Below, piece by piece: positions 35,801 through 46,624 of a stretch of 64,000 nucleotides of DNA; within the stretch, counting starts at the first letter, position 1, and each line of letters opens with the position of its first letter. The stretch is taken from positions 1 to 64,000 of the forward strand of contig CAWGYT010000002.1 of NCBI GenBank assembly GCA_963826795.1, read 5' to 3'. The DNA comes from CAWGYT01 sp963826795. Its GTDB lineage: Bacteria > Planctomycetota > Planctomycetia > Pirellulales > Pirellulaceae. The notes under the pieces are model-generated. The model was not told where the DNA came from, searched no databases, and worked only from the letters and a program-made list of their open reading frames with translations. The position numbers and the translations under genes were made by a program.

Positions 35801-38800
35801 ATCCAGACGGCACATTTCGCACGGTCGAGTACGATGCGATGCGCCACCCGACGCGCGTGGTGGACGGCAGCGACAGGGTGACGCGTTACGAGTACGATCG
35901 GCGGGGCAGGCTCGTCGCGATCATTGACGGGATCGGGAATCGATCGACGGTCGACTACAGTGCCAGTCTGATCGCTGGCACAACCGATGCCCTGGGTCGG
36001 GTCACGCGCTTCGAATACGACGCGGCTGGGCGGCTGGCACGGGAAATCGATCCCTTGGGCGGCACGACGTTGTTCGCCTACGATGCAGCAGACAATCTCA
36101 CATCCCAGACCGACCCTCTGGGACGAACCACGACGTATACCTACGATGCCGTCGGCAACCTGCTAACCCGGTCCACGAATCCAACCACGACCTTTGAGTA
36201 CGACGTGGCCGGCAACGTCACGGCCGTGATCGACCCGAACGGCCACACGACGCGGTTCGAGTACGATGCCCTGAATCGCCTCGTCCGGCGCATCGATGCC
36301 CTGCAGGGCGAGCGGACGCTTCAGTATGACGCGGCCGGCAATATCGTCGCCGCCACCGACGAGAACGGTCACACGACGCGGTTTGAATACGACGTGATGG
36401 ATCGGCTGATTCGCGTGATCGATCCGCTGAACAACGTTCGGGAAAGCACCTATGATTTGGCCGGCAACCTGACGTCGGCCAGCGACGTGCGCGGCAACCG
36501 GGCGCTTTTCCAGTACGACGGCCTGGGGCGGATTGTCCGCAGCGAGGACGCCAGTGGCGGTGTCACGCAGGTCGTTTACGATGGGGCCGGCCGCGTCATA
36601 CAAGTGATTGATCCGCTCGGCCAGAGCACGGTCAACGAGTACGACGCGGCTGGGAACCGAACCGCATTTACCGATCAGCTGGGCAGCGTTTACCGCTTTG
36701 TTTACGATGCCGTCGGGAACTTGCTCAGTGCGACGAATCCGCTGGACGAAACCGTTGCATTCACCTACGACGAACTGGACCGGCAGACAAGCGTCGCGTT
36801 ACCCAACGGCAGTCGGACGAGCTCAGAATATGACGCGGTCGGAAACATCGTTTCCGTGGCCGATGCGCTCGGCAATGTCACGAAGTTCGAATACGACACA
36901 GTCGACCGGCTGGTGCGCCGCACGGATCCGCTGGGGGGCGAGGAGACGTCCACCTTCGACCCGGCGGGGAACTTGATCGCCCGAAGCGACCGAAACGGAG
37001 TCCGAAGGACATTCGTTTACGACGCGATGAATCGCATGCTCGCCGAGCATTGGCTGGACAGCGCCGGAGCGGTCATCCGAACGGAAAGCTATACGTACGA
37101 TGCCCTTGGGAACCTGCTCACCGCGTCCGATCCCGACATCGCCTTCAACTACACTTACGACGCGCTCGGCCGGCTCACGGCGGAAAGCGTGACGGGCACC
37201 GCCGGGCTGGCGGACCTTGTGATGAGCTATACGCACGACGCGGCCGGAAACGTCGTGTCGCAACGAGACAACCTTGGTGCCGAGGTCACTTCAACCTTCA
37301 CGGCGAACAATCTGCTGGCGTCTCGCACCTGGCAGGGAGCGGGCATCGAACCGCTGCGCGTGGATTTCGACTATGATACCCGCCAAGACACGCTCGAAAT
37401 GCGCCGCTTCGGCGACCTGGCCGGCATGCAGCTGGTCGGGAGCACGGCGTTCGAGTACGACGCCAAACGGCGATTGACGCAGCTAGCGCATCGCGATGCC
37501 ACCGGCAATACGTTGGTCCAATACGACTACACGCGTGATGCGGCCGACCGACTGGTCAGTGAATCGCACCATGACCAGACGATTGACTACACGAACGACG
37601 GGCTGGGCCAAATCCTTAGCGCCACCAGCAACGGGTTACCGGAAGAGTCGTTCCAGTACGACGACAATGGAAACCGGATCGGTGCGGAGATCGTCGTCGG
37701 GCCGAACAATCAGATCCTGTCGGATGGCGATTTTCTCTACGACTACGATGCCGCCGGCAATCTGACTACGAAAACCAGCATCGCAGATGCGAGCCAAACC
37801 GAATTTTCGTGGGATCACCGCAACCGACTGACCCAGGTTCAGCAGCGCACCTCCGGCGGCGAGCTCGTCCTGGATGTGTCGTTCGTGTATGACCTGTTCG
37901 ACCGCCGAATCGCCAGGACGATCGATCGCGACGGGGATGGGCCGCTGCCGGCCCAGACGGAGCATTACTTGCACAGCGCGAACCAGGCCTGGGCCGACCT
38001 GGACTCGGCGGGCAATGTGTCGGCTCGGTACCTGCACGGCTCGATCGTTGACGAGATGCTGGCGCGCTATCGGCCCGCGGACGGGATCGCCTGGTACTTG
38101 GGAGATCAGTTGAGTACGGTCCGCGACGTCGCCGGGACCACTGGTCAGTTGCTGGATCATACTGATTACACGACGTTCGGAGGTTTAGCGAGCGAGCCGA
38201 AGGGTGCGGTCGGCGATCGCTTTAAATTCGCTGGCCGCGAGCTGGACGAAGAACTCGACCTCTACTACTACCGGGCCCGTTACTATGATCCGAATCTGGG
38301 TCGCTTCATCAGCGAGGACTCTTATGGCTTCGACGCAGGCGATCCCAATTTGTACCGCTATGTCGTCAACAGCCCGACGAACAGTAGCGACCCGTCAGGG
38401 CACGTGGCCGCCTTCGAGTACGCGACGAAAGCCGTGGTAATCTTGGAGAAGCTTGTCGAGCCGCTGCAGTGCATTGAAGACAATTTGGCCACCGTGAACG
38501 TGGAGTTCGATCCATTGGGCGCGCTGGACCTTGTACGGAAGCCCGGATTCTTGGACGGTCTGGACAACGCGAAGATTCTGCCCGGCAAATCCGCCTTCCG
38601 AGCGGTGACCGGCCTCAAGATTCCCAAGTTCTCGACGAGATTGATAACCATCGGCGAAGTGCCCTTAGCCGAGGCCTTGAATCTGTTCGTGACCGTCAAG
38701 TCCTGCGCTCGCTTCTTGCCGGCGGCCCATTTCAGCGCGACCCTCGGTCAACTGGCAATTGTCCTGGATCTGTACACCAGGTCCAAACCGCATACGACGG

Positions 38801-39195
38801 TTACGTCGGCCTTCGAGGCCAGCAGCCCCGACGAATTGAGCCAGTTCAGTCTGTCGGTGAAGGGGTCGCTACAACGCGGAGTGGGTGGTGCAGCGGGCGG
38901 TGCGCCCGGCGGCGCGGCAGGCAACCCGGGCGTCGGCGGCCCGCCCCCGGCCTCGGGCGGTGGCCCCGGTGGAGTCCCCGGCTCGCCGAGCGACCCAGAC
39001 CCCTCGTCGCCGAGCGCGTCGGCGAGTTCTGCGGCTGATCTTCTGATCGGATCCTTTGACTACATCGCAATCACCGAGCGACTGTTCGCTTACGAATTCT
39101 GTCACGACGATCCATGGCGCCTACGAGATCGCGCTCGCGCGCTGGGGATCGCGACGGAACTTCTGGCTTGCGTCGACCCCAGGACCTATGAATAA
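26868..39195 (+). CDS. giant LEPR-XLL/dockerin/PPC/VWA/cadherin-like/RHS protein, three frameshifts
   Basis: Three single-base breaks (about 28104-28109, 29656 and 35602) split what reads as one protein of about 4,100 aa. In order: LEPR-XLL-type leader (FDVLEDRRLLA) and dockerin (26910-27240); FG-GAP-like repeats (27400-27800); a beta-propeller-like stretch (28530-29150); about five PPC-type repeats (29220-30720); a CARDB-like segment; a VWA domain with VDLSGS (31230-32130); five cadherin/He_PIG repeats (32480-33880); many RHS/YD repeats (35030-37900); and the RHS core with RARYYDPNLGRFISED and DPSGH (38200-38410). A non-repetitive C-terminal region of about 260 aa follows, with a Gly/Pro-rich linker. 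It should be exported and surface-attached, possibly with a C-terminal effector. No toxin fold is recognisable. Confidence 0.85.
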
Positions 39196-39280
39196 TCCGG
39201 GGTTGGCCTCGGAAACGGGACGCAGCACTTATTGGTGACAAGCAAAGCTCAGGAGATGCGTGTCATTGATTGGCCGGGCG

Positions 39281-39337
<57 letters not shown>

Positions 39338-39555
39338 GATACGCCAAACTTGGCCGGGCGGCGGTCTACGAAGTCCAGCTCGAATTGCCGAAGCGAGTGC
39401 CTTGCCGGACGCGGTGTCGCACAGCCCTGAGTTCGGCTGCGACTTGCGGTTCATTGACCAGCGCCGGCCAAGGGGATAGTCTGGCAAGCCTGCGGGTGCA
39501 ATTGCGCTGCGTCTCCTTGCGGTCCTCCCTGGTAGGTGCAAGTCCTTCGATCGGC

Positions 39556-39885
39556 TCAAGCGGCCTGTCGTTTACTATAGGCAGCAGCTGATGGCTCGTT
39601 GCGGCGTGCAATCAGCTGCTTGCCCAGGAGTTCATGTGAAAGTTCCGCCCGCAGGCAGGCGACCAGGGGGATATTGCCGATACGGTGGCTCACCAAGACC
39701 CCGTTCTCGTGTCCGCGCGCGTGATCGTAGCACCAAGCATCGAATTCGATTCGAGTCTCCAAATCCGTGTTACGGCAGTTGAGACTGCCGTCGTCGTCAA
39801 CGTAGACATCAATCTGGTCGGGCGGTGGCGACTTCAGTTTGCCATCACGAAAACATGTGCCATAGACAGTAGCGTCGAGTCCCAT
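39556..39885 (-). CDS. conserved hypothetical protein (MGLDATVY type)
   Basis: This 109-aa protein starts at the ATG at 39885 (MGLDATVYGTC). Its N-terminus resembles small planctomycete proteins of unknown function that begin MGLDVTVY. A central acidic segment (DVYVDDDGSLNC), ETRIEFDAWCYDH and a C-terminal helix are visible. There is no signal peptide. It lies downstream of the RHS gene on the opposite strand, so an immunity role is conceivable but not supported beyond position. The C-terminal end may be altered by a frameshift. Confidence 0.55.
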   Translation of the reverse strand: MGLDATVYGTCFRDGKLKSPPPDQIDVYVDDDGSLNCRNTDLETRIEFDAWCYDHARGHENGVLVSHRIGNIPLVACLRAELSHELLGKQLIARRNEPSAAAYSKRQAA

Positions 39886-40241
39886 CTGCGTACGTGTGCC
39901 CGCCTGATCACGTTCCTCATTGTCGGAGCAATGACCACGAACACGGGGTTCGCAGGAAAAATTCCCATGGACGGCATTATCGGAGAGTTGTCCCGCAGAG
40001 ACAATCGCGAATTGGAACGGCTTGCTAGATCGTGCAACGATCGTCATCTGAAGTGCGTTATCTAATTGTCGTGAAGTTGGCCGAGACGGTTACCAACTGA
40101 CCACCTGGAATTTGGATCACGGCTGTTGTCGGTCGTGCGGCGCGTCTTGTGCCGGAGTGTTCGATCATCGGCCGGGGGATTGGGGCGCCAGGCGGTGCCT
40201 GTTCAACTGGAGAACTCGAGTTCCTGATCAATCGACGAAAG
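39886..40241. other. intergenic stretch, nothing recognised
   Basis: About 350 bp between divergent genes with no supported gene or repeat. Promoters of both flanking genes must lie here. Confidence 0.4.
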
Positions 40242-40871
40242 ATGGACGATGAGCAAAGTATGCCTATGAAATCGCGTCGCTCTATGACAATTGGAGTCGT
40301 CTTCGCTGTGGTCACCTGTGGCTGCAACTCACCGACGGAATCCCAGCCTGTCAATTCCGAAACTCCTTTCGCGGAGAAGACAATGAAATTGACCAGCACT
40401 GCTTTCAAAAACGGTTCAACGATCGATGCCAAATACACGGTTGAGGGCGAGGACATCTCGCCGCCGCTCGCCTGGTCGGGCGCACCCGCGGAGACCGTCT
40501 CATTCGCCTTGGTCTGTGATGACCCGGACGCTCCCAGTCGCGAGCGACCGGCAGCAAAGCCGTGGGTGCATTGGGTTTTATTCAACATCCCTGCGGATGT
40601 TTCAAAACTGCCGGCTGGAATCCCGCGCCAAGGAGAGCTGAGCCAAGTTGTCGGCGCACGGCAAGGCGTGAACTCCTGGTCCAGCGAGAATATCGGCTAT
40701 CGTGGGCCTGCACCGCCGCCGGGCAGCGGCTCGCACCGCTATTTCTTTAAACTGTACGCGCTGGAAACTAAGCTCGAGCTGGATACGGGTGCGACCAAGG
40801 AGCAACTCCTGGCAGCCATGTCGGGCCATGTTCTCGCTGAGGGAGAACTCATGGGTACCTATGAAAGGTAA
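40242..40871 (+). CDS. YbhB/YbcL-family (PEBP) lipoprotein
   Basis: This protein of about 209 aa starts at the ATG at 40242, or alternatively at 40266. A lipoprotein signal (RRSMTIGVVFAVVTCGC) precedes the domain. The PEBP fold is clear: LTSTAFKNGSTIDAKYTVEGEDISPPLAWSG, then CDDPDAP, WVHWVLFNIP, and GYRGPAPPPGSGSHRYFFKLYAL. Members bind small anionic ligands; the bacterial function is unsettled. It acts at the periplasmic side as a lipid-anchored protein. Confidence 0.88.
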   Translation: MDDEQSMPMKSRRSMTIGVVFAVVTCGCNSPTESQPVNSETPFAEKTMKLTSTAFKNGSTIDAKYTVEGEDISPPLAWSGAPAETVSFALVCDDPDAPSRERPAAKPWVHWVLFNIPADVSKLPAGIPRQGELSQVVGARQGVNSWSSENIGYRGPAPPPGSGSHRYFFKLYALETKLELDTGATKEQLLAAMSGHVLAEGELMGTYER

Positions 40872-41100
40872 GCGAACGGACAAAGCCGATGATTTGGCCC
40901 ACGTACCAGGCCAGGTAGCGGAATCGGCGAAACACCGCCACGATTGCCATTTGCTCCGACGGGAATGAAAGACGCAGACTGTGTACGGTTTCTGCAGTGA
41001 GTCCTCCCTCAGCTGCGAAGGGATGGCTGACGGTTTCGCAAGCGTCGAACAGGGGTACTGCGTTACGCACCTTTACTCTTCAGCTCGACGTTTTGACATG

Positions 41101-41367
41101 GGCAAGATGGTTGCGTCTGTGAAGTTGGTCGAGCAGGTGAAACGCGAGTCGTCCAAGTTCGTCAAGACGCTGGGGACCCAGTACAAGAGGTTCGATTGGC
41201 AGCCTGGATACGGGAGGTTTTCAGTCAGTCCGCAGGATCGCGATGAAGCGGAGCATCACGTACGCAACCAGGAAGAGCATCATCGACAGACGACTTTCCA
41301 GGACGAATATCGGGCGATGCTGAGACAGGACGGCATCGACTTCGATGAACAACACGTCTGGGATTGA
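41101..41367 (+). pseudogene. remnant of an IS200-like/REP-associated tyrosine transposase
   Basis: Only the C-terminal 80-90 residues of a Y1-type transposase remain (QVKRESSKFVKTLG; FDWQPGYGRFSVSPQDRDEA; NQEEHHRQTTFQDEYRAML; GIDFDEQHVWD). The HUH metal site and everything before it are gone. The position normally holding the catalytic Tyr (EYIxNQEEHH) reads EHHVRNQEEHH. It is therefore inactive twice over. The family is the one that mobilises REP elements, relevant to the REP-type repeats in this window. Confidence 0.75.
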
Positions 41368-41961
41368 GCGGGACGCTCGGTGGGAGGTGCACCTGGCCTT
41401 CGGCCGATGCCCAACGCTTGCTGCCAGCCGCCCGCATCTGCAAACTCCTCGCGCTGCCGTTGGGTACGTACTTAGGTTTCGCTATGATCGTAGGGTAGGT
41501 CATGCGTGCCTCCTTGAGAAAGAGTGATGTCCTTCTCCAAGAGAACCGGGTGTGACCCGCTTTGTCCAAGATCCGCTTTTCGTCCAGCTGGCAACAGCTT
41601 TGCTCAGCGGCCTTGTGCTGGGCGTTTTTACAGAAAGAACGATAAAACGCTATCCCGGCCCATGGAGCGAGCCTGGGAGGGGTGGAAAGGTGGACGCCTC
41701 GGCGCACCGACGTGCCATTCAGCGGAAGTGGGCGCGCGATCGAGCACACCTGTGAGGCAGCCTGCCAGGGGGGACACGCACGCAGTTCGACCTGGAACCG
41801 CGATTTTTCGAAGCCGCGTGCCTCTCAACGCGGTCCCCAACGGACACCACCGCGACTTGGACCCTGCCGTCTGCCAACAGGCACATGCTTTGCTCAGGTC
41901 CCGACATTCCAACGATTTTGATTCCGAAGACAATTCCATAGAACCGAGGGAGGTGGCGACC
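41368..41961. other. intergenic stretch upstream of nifJ
   Basis: About 590 bp. The nifJ frame is open back to 41524, but the extra N-terminus has no family similarity. On the minus strand an AAGGAGG followed by ATG (near 41500) opens a frame that I could not assign to any family. Confidence 0.4.
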
Positions 41962-44900
41962 GTGCCCGAGCACTTTGTCACGTGGGATGGAAACGAGGCG
42001 GCAGCCGACATCGCTTACCAAACCAATGAAGTTATCGCAATTTACCCAATTACCCCCGCTTCTCCAATGGGCGAGAAGTGCGACGACTGGGCGGCGGTTG
42101 GGCGGCCGAACCTGGACGGGGTCGTCCCGCGAGTGATTGAGATGCAGAGCGAGGGGGGGGCGGCAGGGACCGTCCACGGGGCGCTGCAGGTCGGGTCATT
42201 GACCACGACCTTTACGGCGTCCCAGGGCCTGCTGTTGATGATTCCCAATATGTTCAAGATCGCGGGCGAGTTGACGCCGACGGTCTTTCACGTGGCCGCG
42301 CGGAGCTTGGCAACTCATGCCCTTTCGATTTTTGGCGATCATAGCGACGTGATGGCCGCCCGCTCGACCGGCTGGGCCATGCTCGCCGCCAGCTCGGTCC
42401 AGGAAGCGCACGACTTCGCGTTAATCGCTCACATCGCCACGCTGCAAAGTCGCGTCCCCTTCCTGCATTTCTTCGATGGATTTCGGACGTCGCATGAAGT
42501 CAACAAGATCTCGCGGATTGCCCCCGAGTTGATTCGCGAGCTGACTCCGGCCGACGCGATCGAAGCTCATCGCCAACGGGCGATGGATCCGGAGCATCCG
42601 GTGCTGCGTGGCACGGCGCAAAACCCTGACGTTTTCTTCCAGGCGCGCGAAGCTGCCAACCTGTTTTACTCCCGGACGCCGGACATCGTTCAAGCGACGA
42701 TGGATCGATTCGCGGAACGGAGCGGGCGTTCGTACCACGCCTTTGATTACTACGGAGCGGCGGACGCCGAACGGGTGCTGGTGATCATGGGCTCGGGAGC
42801 GGGAGCGGTCTTGGAAGCGGTGGAAACGCTCCAGCGCGCGGGCGAGAAGGTCGGCGTGATCGTCGTCCGTCTCTATCGCCCCTTTGATTCCGCTCGGTTC
42901 CTGGCGGCCTTACCGGCCACGGCGCGTTCCATCGCGGTCCTGGACCGAACCAAGGAACCCGGTGGCGTGGGCGAGCCTCTGTACCTGGACGTGGCCGCGA
43001 CACTGTACAGTCAGCGGCAAGCGACTCCGGGCCAGGCGCCGCCGCGACTGATCCGCGGTCGATACGGTTTGTCATCCAAGGAGTTCACGCCGGGCATGGT
43101 CGCGGCGATCTACGACGAACTTAAATCGAAGGCGCCTCAGCGCGAGTTCACGATCGGGATCAATGACGACGTCACGCACCTGAGTCTCCGTTGGGATCCG
43201 GACGCGATCACGGAGCCGGACGACGTGACGCGGGCCGTCTTCTATGGGCTGGGGAGCGACGGCACGGTGGGGGCGAGCAAGAACACGGTCAAGATCATTG
43301 GCGAGAACACGCCGCTCTATGTCCAAGGCTATTTTGTTTACGACTCCAAGAAGTCCGGCGCGACGACTGTCTCGCACCTCCGCTTTAGTCCTCGCCCGAT
43401 CCAGTCAACCTACCTGATTCAGCGCGCGAATTTCGTCGCCTGTCACCAGTTTCAATTTCTGGAACGGATGGATGTCTTGGAGCTGGCCTCGCCTGGTGCG
43501 ACCTTCTTACTGAACAGTCCCTATCCGGCGGACGAACTCTGGGATCAAATTCCCGGAAACTTGCAGCAGCAGATCCTGGACAAGAAGCTGAAGTTCTATG
43601 TGATCGACGCCGATTCCGTCGCGCGCGAAGTCGGGATGGGCAATCGCATCAACACGGTGATGCAGACCTGTTTTTTTGCACTCAGCGGAATCCTGCCGCG
43701 TGACAAGGCGATTCAGCAGATCAAGCAGGCGATCGAGAAGACCTATGCGAAGCGTGGCGAGGCGGTGGTGCAGCGGAACTTTGCGGCGGTGGACGCTTCC
43801 GTCGCCGCATTGGTCGAAATCTCGCTCAGCGGACGCGTCGTCAGTCAGCGCAAGCCGGCTGTCGTGGCGGCGCTCCAAGATGCCCCCGACTTCCTGCAGC
43901 GAGTGACGGCCGTGATGATGGCCGGGAAAGGCGATTTGTTGCCGGTCAGCGCGTTGCCGGTTGACGGCACGTTTCCGACCGGGACGGCTCAGTACGAAAA
44001 GCGCAGCATCGCGCATGAGGTGCCCATTTGGGACTCGAAAATCTGCATCGACTGTGGGCTGTGTTCGTTTGTTTGCCCGCACGCGGCGATTCGGATGAAG
44101 ATTTTCGACCCGGCCGAAGTGACGGATCGACCGGAGCATTTCCGCAGCAAAGCGTGGGGAGGCAAGGACTTTCCCGGCAAGCAGCTCACGATTCAGGTCG
44201 CTCCCGATGATTGCACCGGCTGCGGCGTGTGCGTCGACGTCTGTCCCGCGCGGTCCAAAGAAGTCGCGCGGCACAAGGCGATCAACATGGAGCCGCTGCT
44301 GGAACATGTCGAGGTCGAGCGACAGAATTTCGACTACTTCCTGGGCCTTCCCGAAGCGCCCCGGGAGCAGGTCTCGCACGATGTGATTAAGGCGACGCAG
44401 CTGTTGCAGCCGCTGTTCGAGTTTTCCGGAGCGTGTGCCGGCTGTGGCGAAACGCCCTACCTGAAGCTGCTCACCCAATTTTTTGGCGACCGCACGCTGG
44501 TTGCGAACGCCACCGGTTGCTCGTCGATCTACGGCGGCAATCTGCCCACGACACCGTGGTCCACCAACCACGAGGGGCGCGGTCCCGCCTGGTCCAATTC
44601 GCTGTTTGAAGACAATGCGGAGTTTGGCCTGGGAATGCGTTTGGGTGTTGAGCAAAAGCGGAAGATCGCAACCGCGTTACTCAAGGCGCACGCGGCGGAC
44701 CTGGGTGACGAATTCGTGCGTGCGATTTTGCAGGCTCCCTGCGTCAGCGAGACCGAGCTGATCGAACAGCGAGCTCGAATCGTCGAGTTACGGCGGCGGC
44801 TGGCGCCGCGAGACACGTCCGAGGCCAAGCAATTGATGCTGTTGGCCGACGCGTTTGTTCCGCGCAGTGTTTGGATTGTCGGTGGGGATGGCTGGGCCTA

Positions 44901-45543
44901 TGACATCGGGTTCGGCGGCCTGGACCACGTCCTGGCGTCCGGCAACGACGTGAACGTGCTCGTCCTCGATACCGGCGTCTATTCCAACACGGGAGGGCAG
45001 GCCTCAAAGGCGACGCCACGGGGGGCTGCGGCGAAGTTTGCGGCCAATGGCAAGGCCGGTCGAAAGAAGGACCTGGGGATGTTGGCCGTTTCCTACGGCA
45101 ATATCTACGTGGCTCAAATCGCCATGGGAGCCAATCCCCAGCAAACGATTCGCGCGTTTCAAGAGGCCGAGTCCTACTGCGGCCCCTCCCTGATCATCGC
45201 GTACTCGCAATGCATCGCCCACGGGATCGACATGACGACCGGGATGACGCACCAAAAGGACGCGGTCAAGTCAGGCTTCTGGCCACTCTTCCGTTACGAT
45301 CCGCGGGTCGCCCATGGCACCGACCATCCGTTCCAGCTCGATAGCCGCAAGCCGACGATCCCGCTCAAGGATTTCGCACTTAAGGAAGCTCGCTTCGCCA
45401 TGCTCGCGCGAGCCGACGCCGAGCACGCTCAGCAGCTCATGAAACTCGCTCAAGCCGACATCGACGACCAATGGCACTATTACGAGCAGATGGGTCTCTT
45501 GGAACGGGAAGTGACCGAATCTGCCGCGGAGACCAACGCATGA
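41962..45543 (+). CDS. nifJ: pyruvate:ferredoxin (flavodoxin) oxidoreductase
   Basis: This 1,193-aa fused PFOR oxidatively decarboxylates pyruvate to acetyl-CoA, reducing ferredoxin or flavodoxin. The GTG at 41962 is chosen because GAGGGAGGTGG precedes it and it places the conserved Thr of YPITPASPMGE at residue 31, as in well-studied PFORs. Two 4Fe-4S motifs are at C695/C698/C701/C705 and C751/C754/C757/C761. The proximal cluster begins with C825/C828, and the TPP site is in GGDGWAYDIGFGG to VYSNTGGQ. The length is normal and the frame is intact. The next gene overlaps by ATGA, implying coupling. Confidence 0.96.
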   Translation: MPEHFVTWDGNEAAADIAYQTNEVIAIYPITPASPMGEKCDDWAAVGRPNLDGVVPRVIEMQSEGGAAGTVHGALQVGSLTTTFTASQGLLLMIPNMFKIAGELTPTVFHVAARSLATHALSIFGDHSDVMAARSTGWAMLAASSVQEAHDFALIAHIATLQSRVPFLHFFDGFRTSHEVNKISRIAPELIRELTPADAIEAHRQRAMDPEHPVLRGTAQNPDVFFQAREAANLFYSRTPDIVQATMDRFAERSGRSYHAFDYYGAADAERVLVIMGSGAGAVLEAVETLQRAGEKVGVIVVRLYRPFDSARFLAALPATARSIAVLDRTKEPGGVGEPLYLDVAATLYSQRQATPGQAPPRLIRGRYGLSSKEFTPGMVAAIYDELKSKAPQREFTIGINDDVTHLSLRWDPDAITEPDDVTRAVFYGLGSDGTVGASKNTVKIIGENTPLYVQGYFVYDSKKSGATTVSHLRFSPRPIQSTYLIQRANFVACHQFQFLERMDVLELASPGATFLLNSPYPADELWDQIPGNLQQQILDKKLKFYVIDADSVAREVGMGNRINTVMQTCFFALSGILPRDKAIQQIKQAIEKTYAKRGEAVVQRNFAAVDASVAALVEISLSGRVVSQRKPAVVAALQDAPDFLQRVTAVMMAGKGDLLPVSALPVDGTFPTGTAQYEKRSIAHEVPIWDSKICIDCGLCSFVCPHAAIRMKIFDPAEVTDRPEHFRSKAWGGKDFPGKQLTIQVAPDDCTGCGVCVDVCPARSKEVARHKAINMEPLLEHVEVERQNFDYFLGLPEAPREQVSHDVIKATQLLQPLFEFSGACAGCGETPYLKLLTQFFGDRTLVANATGCSSIYGGNLPTTPWSTNHEGRGPAWSNSLFEDNAEFGLGMRLGVEQKRKIATALLKAHAADLGDEFVRAILQAPCVSETELIEQRARIVELRRRLAPRDTSEAKQLMLLADAFVPRSVWIVGGDGWAYDIGFGGLDHVLASGNDVNVLVLDTGVYSNTGGQASKATPRGAAAKFAANGKAGRKKDLGMLAVSYGNIYVAQIAMGANPQQTIRAFQEAESYCGPSLIIAYSQCIAHGIDMTTGMTHQKDAVKSGFWPLFRYDPRVAHGTDHPFQLDSRKPTIPLKDFALKEARFAMLARADAEHAQQLMKLAQADIDDQWHYYEQMGLLEREVTESAAETNA

Positions 45544-46535
45544 AGATCGACTTTTCCACTCAATATCTTGGCCTCACGCTTCGGACGCCGCTGGTCATCT
45601 CCGCGTCGCCGCTCAGTTCGAGCGTCGCGTCGTTGGTCCGGCTGGAGGAGTTTGGGGCGGCGGCGGCCGTTCTGCCCTCGCTGTTCGCGGAGCAAATCGA
45701 ACACGAGGAAATGGCAATCCACGAATTCTACGACGGCCTGGCCGAAGGCAACAGCGAATCGTCGTCGTACTTTCCGGAAATGCAGTTCTACAACGCAGGA
45801 CGCGATAAGTATATTCACCACCTGCAAGCAGCAAAAAAAGCCGTTTCGATTCCGATCATCGCCAGCCTGAATTGTCGAGGGCCTGGACAGTGGATGCATG
45901 AGGCCAAGCGGTTGCAGGATGCTGGAGCCGACGCGCTTGAGCTGAATATCTACGACGTGGTGACCGATCCGAAACTGGATGCGCTCGCGGTTGAAGCCAC
46001 CCAGTTAGAGGTAGTCGAAGCCTTGCGCAAACAGCTATCGATCCCGCTCGCCGTCAAGATCGGGCCGTACTACACGTCGCTGCCGAATTTCGCCACCCGA
46101 TTGATGAATGCCGGCGCCAATGGACTGGTGCTGTTCAATCGCTACCTCGAACCCGAAATGAATCTCAACGACCTGGAAGTGCAGCCTCATCTGGAACTGA
46201 GCCGTTCGAACGAGATGCGGCTGCCGCTTCGCTGGATCGCAATTTTGCGTGACTCGTTGCCCATCTCGTTGGCCGCCACCAGTGGCGTCCATACGGCCGC
46301 CGACGGGCTGAAACTGCTGCTGGCCGGAGCCGACGTGGTCATGATGGCCTCGACGCTGCTCCAGAACGGAGCGGAACATCTGGAAGCGATCTACATGTCG
46401 ATGAAGCAATGGCTGGAGGACCGCGAGTACGCGTCGATCGAGCAGCTCAAAGGCAGCATGAGCCGCGAGAACTGCCCCGATCCCTCGGGATTCGAACGGG
46501 CCAACTACATCCGCGCCCTGGTGTCCTACACGTAA
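45540..46535 (+). CDS. dihydroorotate dehydrogenase-like FMN protein
   Basis: This 331-aa TIM-barrel protein resembles class 1 dihydroorotate dehydrogenases: LGLTLRTPLVISASPLS at the N-terminus, IIASLNCRGPGQW, ADALELNIYDV, VKIGPYYT, and the phosphate-binding end AATSGVHTAADGLKLLLAGADVVMMAS. Its ATG overlaps the nifJ stop (ATGA), so both are translated together. The pairing with PFOR suggests an anaerobic or redox role and not plain pyrimidine synthesis. The true substrate is unknown. Confidence 0.87.
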   Translation: MKIDFSTQYLGLTLRTPLVISASPLSSSVASLVRLEEFGAAAAVLPSLFAEQIEHEEMAIHEFYDGLAEGNSESSSYFPEMQFYNAGRDKYIHHLQAAKKAVSIPIIASLNCRGPGQWMHEAKRLQDAGADALELNIYDVVTDPKLDALAVEATQLEVVEALRKQLSIPLAVKIGPYYTSLPNFATRLMNAGANGLVLFNRYLEPEMNLNDLEVQPHLELSRSNEMRLPLRWIAILRDSLPISLAATSGVHTAADGLKLLLAGADVVMMASTLLQNGAEHLEAIYMSMKQWLEDREYASIEQLKGSMSRENCPDPSGFERANYIRALVSYT

Positions 46536-46560
46536 ATACCGACCCCTCGAGGGCCGATCC

Positions 46561-46624
46561 GCGACGGCAGGGCCACGCGACGGCAGGGCCATGCGACGGG
46601 AGGGCCACGCGACGGGAGGGCGAG
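46561..46624. repeat. four 16-bp tandem repeats
   Basis: Four consecutive units of GCGACGG(C/G)AGGGCCAC with slight variation lie just after the DHOD-like gene. Confidence 0.85.

Noticed and set aside
41524..41961. 147-residue N-terminal extension of NifJ
   Set aside because: It has no similarity to PFORs, is low complexity, and the GTG at 41962 has a strong ribosome binding site and the expected distance to the YPITP motif.
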